From Thermoplasmatales archaeon I-plasma (GTDB lineage: Archaea; Thermoplasmatota; Thermoplasmata; Thermoplasmatales; GCA-001856825), in contig ATMD01000002.1 of the NCBI GenBank assembly GCA_001856825.1, forward strand, positions 310,004-374,003: 64,000 nt of DNA. The letters run 5' to 3'. The notes under the pieces were generated by a model. That model was not told the origin of the DNA. It was given only the letters and a program-made list of their open reading frames with translations, and did no database searches. Below, one piece after another: positions 15,959 to 23,605 of this stretch (position 1 is its first letter; each line of letters begins with the position of its first letter). The position numbers were made by a program, and so were the translations under genes.

Positions 15959-17059
15959 TCACTTGTAAGTCTTGTTCTTCCGAACCATAGTCTCGAACTG
16001 TTCCATAAGTTGCTTCACAGCCCTGAAGACATTCCAGTCCCAGGTCCTGGAGAAGAATGTTTTGGACTCCGTGACCATTTTCCCCCTGATCGAATACTTG
16101 GTCTCCTTTCCTGTCTGGCTGTATTCTTCTATGTGGATGTTGATAAGCATAGGCCTCATCCTCTTGAGCTTTGCAATTGACTTTGCCGATTTCTCTATGA
16201 GCGAATATATCTTGTCGTACACTTCTGGATCGTCAAACCTTGCGCCAGAAAGGTTTACAAGGACAGACCTACCGGATGATCCCTTGACTATTTCCCCAAG
16301 AATGTCGCTCTGACTTATTATGCCTTCAGGGACCATGTTCTCGTCAACGACAGCACATATCCTGGCTTCAGAATCCGCCATCTCCCTCATGCACGACGAG
16401 ATGCTCTTATCCGGTTCAATAGTTAGCGGTGAAACCATTACATCCTTCACAGAAGGCTTTGACTTATTCCTGTAGTACTCGCCTTGGTGCATCTTGCCCC
16501 GTTCCCTCCATAATTCTTTGCTGATGTCGTTTATGTTAACCATGCCTGTTATCTTTCCGTCTTTGTTCACCACAGGAATGCTCGCCTCGTCGATGTCCCT
16601 CATCTTCTTGAGGGCGTCGAGGAGATCATCGTCCTCTGAAACCGTTATTGGATCCCCAGACATAATATCAGCAGCTCTGAGATCTGCAACTTCCGGGATG
16701 GAGTTTATTGAATTAACTATATCAGTTGAAGTCACTATGCCCTTTACCTTGTTCTTTTCTAGAACCGGCAATGCCTTCAGGCCGCTATCCAGCATGAGTC
16801 TTGCAGCATCAGCCAGGGATAAATCTGAGGAAATAGATGGAGTCCTCTCCATCACTGTTTTGATCTTGGTTGTCACTGGGATCGATTCTCTCTTATAAAG
16901 AAGGTTGTAGTCGAGCATCCCCACGTATTCTCCCTTGCCGTCTACGATGGGTATGTGATGCATTTTGTTGTCGCTCATTTTTGCGATTGCTGTAGAGATT
17001 AAATCGTCCGTGGTCAGGGTAATCACTTTTGTTGTCATTATTTCTCCAACGGACACCAT
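15959..17059 (-). CDS. Four-CBS-domain protein with HPF/RaiA-like C-terminal domain
   Basis: The 366-residue protein has four CBS motifs in two pairs (about 1-115 and 120-255), visible as repeats such as MTTKVITLTTDDLISTAI, MDRTPSISSDLSLADA-type starts, MSGDPITVSEDDDL and MVSPLTIEPDKSI. CBS pairs bind adenosyl nucleotides. Residues about 265-366 look like a ribosome hibernation factor (HPF/RaiA) fold, ending FSRTWDWNVFRAVKQLMEQF. An energy-sensing link to ribosome dormancy is inference. The track begins at a TTG (17068); ATG 17059 is preferred. It precedes tldD. Confidence 0.85.
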   Translation of the reverse strand: MVSVGEIMTTKVITLTTDDLISTAIAKMSDNKMHHIPIVDGKGEYVGMLDYNLLYKRESIPVTTKIKTVMERTPSISSDLSLADAARLMLDSGLKALPVLEKNKVKGIVTSTDIVNSINSIPEVADLRAADIMSGDPITVSEDDDLLDALKKMRDIDEASIPVVNKDGKITGMVNINDISKELWRERGKMHQGEYYRNKSKPSVKDVMVSPLTIEPDKSISSCMREMADSEARICAVVDENMVPEGIISQSDILGEIVKGSSGRSVLVNLSGARFDDPEVYDKIYSLIEKSAKSIAKLKRMRPMLINIHIEEYSQTGKETKYSIRGKMVTESKTFFSRTWDWNVFRAVKQLMEQFETMVRKNKTYK

Positions 17060-17089
17060 GAATACCAATTGATAGGTTGGTTATGAATT

Positions 17090-18493
17090 TTATTTCCTGC
17101 GCGAGGTCAAAACATTGGGAATCTGGTCCACCAGTTCAGATGTAAGGTAGCCGTCTCCCATCCTTTCGAATGAGTAGAGCCCGGCCTGGCCAACAATATA
17201 TGATGCCAGGAATGCTGCATGAAGTGCATCAACCTTCCTTGACATGAGCCCAGCAATAGCCCCTGTAACCACATCTCCCGTCCCACCCCTTGTCATGCTC
17301 TTGTGATGATACGACGTGTTCTTCTTTATCGTTTCACCATCAGTTACAATGTCTGTCTCTCCTTTCACGAGTATAACCGCATTGACCCTCTTAGCAACCC
17401 TCTTCACATTCTCTTCGTCTGGATCTAGTCCGAACACAGACTTGAACTCCCCCCTATGAGGGGTAAGAACAGATTTCCCATTGAAATCGTCTATATTTCT
17501 GGAAGCCTGGAGGGCGTCAGCATCTATAACCATGCTCTTATTCAACGAGATTGTGAAGTCAATTATTTTGGCAGCCTCGTCCAGTGCAATCTCGCCCTTC
17601 GATATCCCCGGACCTATTGCAAGCGAATCAGCTTTTTCCTTCAACATTTTCATTAGTTCGTAGTTGAATTCAATCTCCTTGATTCCAGACTTCCTGAGGA
17701 TTATGCCCTGGCAGTTTGAAGCTATATACTCATGAATGCTGCTGGGTGCAAAAAGGTTGACGAGATCTGGCCCCATCCTCAGTGCTGCTTCAGCCATGTA
17801 AAGCGGTGCGCCAAAGTATTTCTCGCTTCCTCCTACAAGTACACATATTCCATTTTCCCCCTTGTGGGAACCTTTGAGAGATGAGGGGAAAGAAAGCATG
17901 TCACCTGGACCAATCATCTCAATGACTTCGCGTGGGAAACCGACGTCAGCAACTGTCACCCTGCCGCAGTTGGACCTGGTCATACCCTCCTTCTTGAATT
18001 GCATGGTGACGGTGTAGTGAGGCCTGACCTGTAATGAAGTTGGGAATCCTGATGGTACGTCAACAGACACGATCTTACTCTCAGAACTGTTTATCATATT
18101 GATGGCAGATAAGTATGGCTCCCGTGGTGGTCCAGATATTCCGACTCCCAGAAGTGCATCTATTATCACATCGTAGCTGCCTTCCTTCATGGAATGGACG
18201 ACCCTACCCTTGTTCTTCAAGTATGCAGCATACTTTTTCTTCGATAAATAGGTAGCCGGAGGAGAGACGGGATAGCAGGTTACAGAAATCCCCTCCCTCT
18301 TAAGAGTCGTGGCCGCAACGTACCCATCCCCCCCATTGTTTCCGCTTCCGCATGCAACAAGCACCCTCTTGGGTTCAAGCGACATAACAAGCTTTGCAAC
18401 AGCATTGCCAGCATTATTCATGAGCTCTTCCATGTTGACCCCGGCCGCTTCAGCGTTAGCATCCAAAATCCTGGAGTCTAGAATAGTATGCAC
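17090..18493 (-). CDS. nnr: Bifunctional NAD(P)H-hydrate epimerase/dehydratase
   Basis: The 467-residue protein joins an N-terminal YjeF_N epimerase (about 1-200, CGSGNNGGDGYVAATTL and DVPSGFP) to a C-terminal ribokinase-like dehydratase (about 205-467, VLVGGSEKYFGAPLYMAEAALR, ALAIGPGISK-type, LTPHRGEF, and the ATP/ADP loop TRGGTGDVVTGAIAGLM). Together they repair damaged NAD(P)HX: the first domain interconverts epimers, the second dehydrates the S form using ADP or ATP. This fused form is usual in bacteria and archaea. The gene is divergent from the gfcR transcription unit. Confidence 0.95.
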   Translation of the reverse strand: MHTILDSRILDANAEAAGVNMEELMNNAGNAVAKLVMSLEPKRVLVACGSGNNGGDGYVAATTLKREGISVTCYPVSPPATYLSKKKYAAYLKNKGRVVHSMKEGSYDVIIDALLGVGISGPPREPYLSAINMINSSESKIVSVDVPSGFPTSLQVRPHYTVTMQFKKEGMTRSNCGRVTVADVGFPREVIEMIGPGDMLSFPSSLKGSHKGENGICVLVGGSEKYFGAPLYMAEAALRMGPDLVNLFAPSSIHEYIASNCQGIILRKSGIKEIEFNYELMKMLKEKADSLAIGPGISKGEIALDEAAKIIDFTISLNKSMVIDADALQASRNIDDFNGKSVLTPHRGEFKSVFGLDPDEENVKRVAKRVNAVILVKGETDIVTDGETIKKNTSYHHKSMTRGGTGDVVTGAIAGLMSRKVDALHAAFLASYIVGQAGLYSFERMGDGYLTSELVDQIPNVLTSRRK

Positions 18494-18629
18494 GAGGGAA
18501 TATCAAAGGCTGATATTTTATGTGCATGCTAATAACTGGAAACTAAACGGAATGTTCTCCATTACATTAAATTAATTTTCGAGAAAGACGGTAAACTTCT
18601 GTTTATATAAGCAACCCCTCAAAAAAGAG

Positions 18630-18637
18630 TTTATATT
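18630..18637 (+). promoter_or_regulatory. TATA box for the C/D sRNA-gfcR transcript
   Basis: TTTATATT at 18630-18637 lies about 25 bp before the first base of box C of the C/D sRNA. A second TATA-like TTATATAA lies at 18602-18609. This placing predicts a transcript starting near 18655-18658, at the sRNA 5' end. Confidence 0.5.
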
Positions 18638-18654
18638 GCTATTGCATATTAGAA

Positions 18655-18716
18655 ACTGTGATGACAAGAGGGTCAGCTGAGCTAAAGCTGTGATGACCCC
18701 TATGAGTGCTGACAGG
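18655..18716 (+). ncRNA. C/D box sRNA (2'-O-methylation guide)
   Basis: All four boxes are perfect and correctly spaced: C GTGATGA (18658-18664), D' CTGA (18677-18680), C' GTGATGA (18690-18696), D CTGA (18709-18712). The two guides are each exactly 12 nt, CAAGAGGGTCAG and CCCCTATGAGTG, the normal archaeal spacing. By the box D+5 rule each would direct methylation of a C in targets CUGACCCUCUUG and CACUCAUAGGGG. Targets were not identified. The sRNA ends just before the gfcR Shine-Dalgarno site, so RNA and mRNA leader overlap or are processed apart. Confidence 0.85.
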
Positions 18717-18725
18717 TGATAAAAA

Positions 18726-19316
18726 ATGAAGAGTATAGAGGAGCTTGCAGAAACTGCAAGACAGTTAAAACAGAAGGGCATGAATGATAAAGATATAGCA
18801 ACAGAGATGCACCTTTCCCTGAACACGATAATATGGTTACTCAGCGGTGAATCAAAGATAGAAAAGGCTCCAGGGGACGTGAAGATAGGCTGGAGAAGTA
18901 TCGGTGTCTACTCAAACAGGATATATAACGTGGCAGAGATAATGGCAGACATTATAGAGGAGGAGACACACAGGGCAGAAAAGGAAATAGATACGATCGT
19001 CGGCATAACTATCAACGGAATTCCATATGCTACTTTCATTTCAGACATCCTTGGGACAGAACTGGGGATTTACAGGTCCATAACCACAAAGGGAGAGGGC
19101 ACATTCTCAAGTAACTATGCGAGCATATCTGGAAAGAACGTGGTGCTTGTTGATGACGTTGTCAGCACCGGGGAGACAATATCCAAGGCTTTGAGTGCAG
19201 TGAAGAAGGAGAAGGGAAACCCCATCCTCGTTGTCGTACTTACAAATAAAACTACTAAGGACGAGATAGACGGAGTTCCGCTAAGGGCACTGATCAGGGC
19301 AAGACTGCTCAAGTGA
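18726..19316 (+). CDS. gfcR: GfcR-type regulator (HTH plus orotate-phosphoribosyltransferase-like domain)
   Basis: This 196-residue protein has an N-terminal HTH (about 5-45, KQKGMNDKDIATEMHLSLNTIIWLLSG in part) and a C-terminal phosphoribosyltransferase domain with the PRPP motif VVLVDDVVSTGET. That is the architecture of GfcR/PyrE-like archaeal regulators, known in haloarchaea to activate sugar catabolism genes. Whether it keeps enzyme activity is unknown. The site GGTGAT lies 6 nt before ATG and directly after the C/D sRNA's D box, so sRNA and mRNA seem to share a promoter. Confidence 0.88.
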   Translation: MKSIEELAETARQLKQKGMNDKDIATEMHLSLNTIIWLLSGESKIEKAPGDVKIGWRSIGVYSNRIYNVAEIMADIIEEETHRAEKEIDTIVGITINGIPYATFISDILGTELGIYRSITTKGEGTFSSNYASISGKNVVLVDDVVSTGETISKALSAVKKEKGNPILVVVLTNKTTKDEIDGVPLRALIRARLLK

Positions 19317-19379
19317 CGACGTCCATAATCAGCGGAAACAATAGAAAGGCTATCATGCATTTTATGAACTTCATGGTAG

Positions 19380-19391
19380 GGTGATATAATA
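19380..19391 (+). promoter_or_regulatory. Shine-Dalgarno site followed by an AUA codon (lysS start)
   Basis: GGTGAT (19380-19385) is followed, 3 nt later, by ATA at 19389-19391, in frame with lysS. The same GGTGAT-NNN spacing precedes the ATG of sod in this window. No ATG, GTG or TTG lies between the in-frame stop TAG (about 19377) and GTG 19473. So translation probably starts at AUA, or the A at 19391 is a sequence error for G. Confidence 0.6.
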
Positions 19392-20861
19392 CCAGCTATA
19401 GATAAAGCAAAAATTGAGAGCATCAATATACTCAGGAAAGAAGGGATAGAGCCATACCCTTACTCATATAACGTGACCCACCACGCCCAAGAGATCAAGG
19501 ACGGTTTTTCCATACTGGAGGGAAAGGAGGTAAGCATCGCTGGTCGTGCCATGCAGATGAGACAGATGGGAGGCATAACATTCATTGACATCCAGGACAG
19601 GTCGGGGAAGATTCAGGCGCTAATAAGAAACGATGATCTTGACCCGAAGTCACTTCTGGTGTTAAATCATGCCTCAATAGGGGACAACCTTGGAATCAGG
19701 GGAATGGTCATGAAGAGCAAGAGGGGTGAAATCAGCGTCGGGGCTAAGGAAATCACCATGCTTTCCAAGACACTGAGGACACTTCCAAACAAGTGGCATG
19801 GCCTGACGGACACCGAAGCCAGGTACAGATACAGGCATTTGGACCTCATGATGAATCAGGAAGTTCTCAGGACGTTTGAGACGAGATCTAAGTTTTTGCG
19901 CCATGTCAGGGATACCCTTGATTCTAGGGGGGCAATTGAAGTGGAGACACCGATCCTCCAGGATGTATACGGCGGGGCCAAGGCAAAGCCATTCACGACG
20001 GTATACCACACCCTTGATGACAAGCAGATGTATTTGAGGATATCAGACGAACTCTACCTTAAGAGGCTCATCATTGGTGGTGCGGAGAGGGTGTACGAGG
20101 TATCAAAGGATTTCAGGAACGAAGACGCCGATACGACTCACAATCCAGAATTCACTCAGATTGAATATTACGAGGCATACAGCGATTATGAGGCGTTCAT
20201 GAAGATGATGGAGGAAATGCTTTCATCTTTTGCGCTCAAGACATTTGGAAGTACGAAGGTTGAATACCAGGGGGAAACGATAGATTTCACTCCGCCATTC
20301 TCAAGAATGTACTGGGTTGACGAACTGAAGAAGATAGTGGGGGTTGATGTCTCAAAGATGTCAGATGAAGAAGCAGCAAGAATAAACGAGATAGAGAAAC
20401 TAGGATTGAAACATCCCGACCCGTATCACGTTGCTGATTCTCTGTTTGACAAATACCTGAAGGGGAAAACACTCCAGCCTACGTTTGTACTTGATTTCCC
20501 CGCATTCATGTGTCCGCTGACAAAGGTAAAGAGAGGGAATCCATTGCTTGCGGAGCGTTTCGAGCTGTATGTAGGAAGGATGGAAGTCGCGAATTCGTAC
20601 TCAGAACTTACAGACCCGATTTACCAGAGAAAGATGTTTGAGGACCAGGAAAGAGAGCGGAAGAAGGGGGACGAGGAAGCTCCACCGTTCGATGAGGATT
20701 TCCTAGACGCAATAGAATATGGCATGCCACCAACCGCGGGAATAGGCATATCCATAGATCGCCCAGTTATGGTGTTCACAAACCAGACATCTATCAAGGA
20801 AGTGATACTCTTCCCCCCGATGAAGTCCCTTCCTCCAAACGAGGGCACAGGGGATAAGTGA
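19389..20861 (+). CDS. lysS: Lysyl-tRNA synthetase, class II
   Basis: The enzyme charges tRNA-Lys with lysine. An anticodon-binding OB domain (about 30-150) is followed by a class II catalytic domain with motif 2 (FRNEDADTTHNPEFTQIEYYEAY) and motif 3 (GMPPTAGIGISIDRPVM). The track opens at GTG 19473, but the 28 codons before it encode the family N terminus (IDKAKIESINILRKEGIEPYPY) without a canonical start. GGTGAT plus 3 nt places the start at ATA 19389, giving 490 residues, close to the usual length. A start at 19473 would remove the conserved first helix. Confidence 0.92.
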   Translation: MPAIDKAKIESINILRKEGIEPYPYSYNVTHHAQEIKDGFSILEGKEVSIAGRAMQMRQMGGITFIDIQDRSGKIQALIRNDDLDPKSLLVLNHASIGDNLGIRGMVMKSKRGEISVGAKEITMLSKTLRTLPNKWHGLTDTEARYRYRHLDLMMNQEVLRTFETRSKFLRHVRDTLDSRGAIEVETPILQDVYGGAKAKPFTTVYHTLDDKQMYLRISDELYLKRLIIGGAERVYEVSKDFRNEDADTTHNPEFTQIEYYEAYSDYEAFMKMMEEMLSSFALKTFGSTKVEYQGETIDFTPPFSRMYWVDELKKIVGVDVSKMSDEEAARINEIEKLGLKHPDPYHVADSLFDKYLKGKTLQPTFVLDFPAFMCPLTKVKRGNPLLAERFELYVGRMEVANSYSELTDPIYQRKMFEDQERERKKGDEEAPPFDEDFLDAIEYGMPPTAGIGISIDRPVMVFTNQTSIKEVILFPPMKSLPPNEGTGDK

Positions 20862-20872
20862 ATACGGAGGAA

Positions 20873-21307
20873 TCACTGGACTTTCTCTAGTATCCTTACT
20901 CCCATTACCTTTTCTATTTTCCTTGCCGTCTGCTTATCCGGCTTAATTTCCTCCCTTTCAATCTTAGCAACGACGTTCTTCTTCTCCTGAAGTTTATTTG
21001 CCAACTCTTCCTGGGAAAGACCCATCTCCTCTCTTCTCTTCTTTATCACCTTTCCAAAATCTACGATAGGTTCGTCTGCGTCATCTACGTCATCAGAAGT
21101 TCTCCTCCTAGGTGGAGGAGGTGGAGAAACATGCACAAAATTCCTGGGCTGTAAAGGATGCGGGGTCTGTTCCCTCTGGACTGTGAGTGGCTTCCTTGTT
21201 ACTTCCTTACCATATTTCGCGCAGTCGTGACAGACCTTCATTGTGACCCCATCAATAATAACTTCATGGTAACGATCCATCACCTTTCCGCACAATTCAC
21301 AATTCAT
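20873..21307 (-). CDS. MBF1-like transcription factor
   Basis: The 144-residue protein has an N-terminal zinc ribbon (CELCGKVM and CHDCAKYG, about 3-31), a charged and Pro-rich linker (about 50-75), and a C-terminal Cro-type HTH (about 84-140, VIKKRREEMGLSQEELANKL and KPDKQTARKIEKVMGV). This is the archaeal multiprotein bridging factor 1 layout, a coactivator-like basal transcription protein. It is convergent with lysS, 11 bp apart. Direct targets in Thermoplasmata are not known. Confidence 0.92.
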   Translation of the reverse strand: MNCELCGKVMDRYHEVIIDGVTMKVCHDCAKYGKEVTRKPLTVQREQTPHPLQPRNFVHVSPPPPPRRRTSDDVDDADEPIVDFGKVIKKRREEMGLSQEELANKLQEKKNVVAKIEREEIKPDKQTARKIEKVMGVRILEKVQ

Positions 21308-21449
21308 GTTTGTAGAAGAGACAATTAGTAGATAATTTTAATGGAACTTACGATTTGAAGTTATTTAATTTTTAAATGAGAGTCAAGATATAGGCAGTGA
21401 TGTCTATCATGTGGAAAGGAATATAAACCGAGTAAAAATAAGGTCGGAA

Positions 21450-21522
21450 GGGGCTGTGGGGTAGCTTGGTATCCTACGGGCTTTGGGAGTCTGAGACCCC
21501 GGTCCAAATCCGGGCAGCCCCA
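21450..21522 (+). tRNA. tRNA-Pro (UGG)
   Basis: The 73-nt gene folds as a full cloverleaf: acceptor GGGGCTG/CAGCCCC, an anticodon stem with G-U pairs (CGGGC/GTCTG) around loop TTTGGGA with anticodon TGG, and a perfect T stem CCCGG/CCGGG. The CCA is not encoded. A TATA element TATAAAC lies at about -27 (21423-21429). A decayed integrase gene lies 86 bp downstream, making this a likely integration target in the past. Confidence 0.95.
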
Positions 21523-21608
21523 CTATATCCATGTCCAGATTCGTTCCTTTCCAACGCTTCATTCATTTCTTCATCGCTTCTAGAAAATTTCCCCAACCGC
21601 TTCTGCAC

Positions 21609-22176
21609 TTAGTCTGACACCTCCAGCCGGCAAACATGCGTGTATCTCTGGGTGGTCTTCGGCGACTTGTGGTCGAGATGGATTTGGACCATGCGGATGT
21701 CCAGTGGTTTCTGGCCGAAAATACCCCTCAGGAGCGCAGTGGCGCACCAAAGCCTTGCAGCATGCGCATGGAACCTCGGAACGCCTCCCCTTGCACCGAT
21801 TTGCCTCAGTATGTTCCTGACATAATGATAGCTCATCCTCCTCCTTCTCGTGGTGAAGAGAGCTGCGGTGTCGCTGTTATACCTGTAGTACTCTATAAGA
21901 CCCTGTATCTCTGCCGTTATCCCTCCCTCATGATTTCATCCAGATTTCTTTGGCCAAGTTCTTTCAAACAGTCTTTCCATACCAGGACCGTATGTCGATT
22001 TCTAATATTGCAGCTCACTGAGATCATTCCCAAAATACCTCGTCTCCATCTCTGTCTTGCAATATGGAAAAGCATTGCCTAATATCCATCTCCTCCTTCA
22101 GGTTTATCTTGCTAAGTTTCTTCATCCTTCCTTCAACCAGCTTGTCAAATTCCCTGTCTAATCCATTGTTTTTCAT
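21609..22176 (-). pseudogene. Decayed tyrosine recombinase (XerA/integrase type)
   Basis: The last part, in one frame, reads GLIEYYRYNSDTAALF ... HAARLWCATALLRGIFGQ ... MVQIHLDHKSPKTTQRYTHV, clearly a tyrosine-recombinase C terminus with HxxR and the final Tyr. Upstream fragments in two other frames, MISVSCNIRNRHTVLVWKDC...LDEIMREG and MKNNGLDREFDKLVE..., continue the same protein toward its N terminus. At least two frameshifts separate them. The family HAFRH is HAARL here and LGH is LDH, further signs of decay. It lies next to tRNA-Pro, the classic position of an integrated element's integrase. Confidence 0.8.
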
Positions 22177-22184
22177 GCACATCA

Positions 22185-22225
22185 CAGACCAAAATTTTAG
22201 GTCTGATATTTGAAACTTAAGACCT
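22185..22225. repeat. Clustered AGACC/GGTCT inverted half-sites
   Basis: CAGACC (22185-22190), AAAATTTTA spacer, GGTCTG (22200-22205), and then AGACCT (22220-22225) form alternating inverted half-sites. They sit just upstream of the integrase remnant, so they may be recombinase or operator sites; function is unproven. Confidence 0.35.
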
Positions 22226-22329
22226 GGGATGTGAAATTGAAAAAATGAAAAATTGAATTTCTTTGTTGATGAAGGATACAAAGCTCGCTATGTAGAAAAT
22301 CTTAAGTACGCTAAGTTTAGTATATAAGC

Positions 22330-22824
22330 ATGAAAACCATTCTCGTGCGATTTTTAGAAAAGAGAAGTGAGTTGCATGAGTTGATCAAGGAATTGTCCGC
22401 GAGAAAAACGGAAACAGGAAAAATTTTTTCCCAGATGAACGCTATGCTCGAGGCGCACTTCAGGAATGAGGGCGTTACCATCGTACCTCTTGTGAAACTT
22501 CTGGAGAAACGTCTGGTAGAAAGAGAAGAGAATATTGAAGAGTCCAGAAAAGCTATGATGGCAGGAAGGAAGTACAAACAGATAAGTGAAACTATGTATC
22601 AGGAGCATAGAGAAATGGAACGTCTATGCAAGAGTGTTCAAGACATTCTCAAGCGTAAGCCAGACAAGAAAGAATCCTATGCTGTTGAGCAGCTGATCAG
22701 CCTCATCAAGCTAGAGGACGAATTCGTTTACGCTATGGCTAATTATTATGGTGACACGTTGAAACTGAACGAGTTTGCCTCCTCTCTGGACGGTTTTGAT
22801 TTTTTCGTCAGGGTAATGCCCTGA
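22330..22824 (+). CDS. Hemerythrin-like helical protein
   Basis: The 164-residue, all-helical protein has a hemerythrin-like pattern: LHELIKEL (first His), LEAHFRNEGVTIVPL (His plus Glu four residues later), MYQEHREMERL (another His/Glu pair) and LEDEFVYAMANYYGD at the last helix, where the usual His is not evident. Hemerythrin-like proteins bind oxygen, NO or iron. The divergence and the missing last ligand make the metal role uncertain. A second, more typical family member is encoded at 28357. It has its own TATA-like element close to the start. Confidence 0.65.
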   Translation: MKTILVRFLEKRSELHELIKELSARKTETGKIFSQMNAMLEAHFRNEGVTIVPLVKLLEKRLVEREENIEESRKAMMAGRKYKQISETMYQEHREMERLCKSVQDILKRKPDKKESYAVEQLISLIKLEDEFVYAMANYYGDTLKLNEFASSLDGFDFFVRVMP

Positions 22825-23182
22825 ATACATGGCCAAAGGTTCAGCTTGAATTGCTCAAGAAGACCAGAACTTCCACCACTACCCGCGCAGCCATCTCTTC
22901 CTTCCGTACTCGGTCAGAGGGTTGGCATAGTTATTGATCCTGTTGGGCTTGTCGAATACGTCCTCCCTCCCTTCATCATCGAACGACAGGTTAAGCAAGT
23001 AGCTTCCCCGTTGCTCGTCCATTTGACCTCTTTACTAACTGTTAGGATAAATCAGAACAATATCTCAGGCAAACGGTGGCTTCATCAAAGAGGTTCCTTT
23101 TACGAGCACCATAGCACTCCTTAAGGTCAAAGACAAGCAAGTTTTAAGGGCAGATATTTAGCGTCGTGTGTATTCTTGAATC
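22825..23182. other. Intergenic stretch with a possible minus-strand small ORF
   Basis: 358 bp without a gene in the track. The plus-strand ORF 22846-23124 looks like a shadow of the small minus-strand ORF listed separately. Confidence 0.35.
22879..23022 (-). CDS. Possible 47-residue small protein
   Basis: The minus-strand ORF reads MDEQRGSYLLNLSFDDEG...INNYANPLTEYGRKRWLRG, too short for the ORF track. AGAGGTC ends 3 nt before the ATG, a good Shine-Dalgarno site. The composition (charged, with a WLRG end) looks coding, but no family was recognised. It could instead be the remnant of a longer gene left by the nearby integration event. The basis is sequence pattern and ribosome-binding site only. 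Confidence 0.35.
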   Translation of the reverse strand: MDEQRGSYLLNLSFDDEGREDVFDKPNRINNYANPLTEYGRKRWLRG

Positions 23183-23548
23183 ATGCGAAGGAATTCTATT
23201 GAAGTTATGAAGGTTGCGGACAGAATGGACGCAGTCTCTTTCTCTGATCTAATGACAGACGACGTGAAATTCAGATTTTCTAACGGAAATATTTCCACAG
23301 GCAGGGCTGCAGTTGTGACGGGTCTAAATTACCTCTTCTCCAAGATCACTGCACTTCGACATGAGGTCACAGGAATTTACGAGAACAAAGATGGATATGC
23401 AGTGGAGGCAGTGGCAAACTACACGATGAAAGACGGGAAAGTGATATCGCTGCCGGTGGTGAGCGTAATGAAGTACGCAGGGGACAAGATTTACGACTAC
23501 AGGATATACATGGATATATCGCCAGTAATGACCTACCCAAATCCATGA
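23183..23548 (+). CDS. NTF2-like/SnoaL-type protein
   Basis: The 121-residue protein shows the cone-shaped NTF2-like pattern: an N-terminal helix (SIEVMKVADRMDAVSFSDLM), the strand segment DDVKFRFSNGNISTGRAAVV, then a curved sheet ending VVSVMKYAGDKIYDYRIYMDISP. Members include SnoaL-type cyclases and many proteins of unknown function. Catalytic residues cannot be assigned. It is followed, after about 57 bp, by a nuclease-like membrane-anchored gene in the same direction, but a separate promoter is likely. Confidence 0.75.
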   Translation: MRRNSIEVMKVADRMDAVSFSDLMTDDVKFRFSNGNISTGRAAVVTGLNYLFSKITALRHEVTGIYENKDGYAVEAVANYTMKDGKVISLPVVSVMKYAGDKIYDYRIYMDISPVMTYPNP

Positions 23549-23605
23549 CAGATGATCCTCCAAGCATCAGTCAAATCTATTTAAAATTGAAATTCATATT
23601 AGAAG

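Noticed and set aside
15501-15990. Plus-strand ORFs opposite tldD
   Set aside because: Antisense shadows of a well-supported gene with no ribosome-binding sites.
19473-19475. GTG 19473 as the lysS start
   Set aside because: It would remove the conserved N-terminal helix; a strong Shine-Dalgarno site lies 28 codons upstream.
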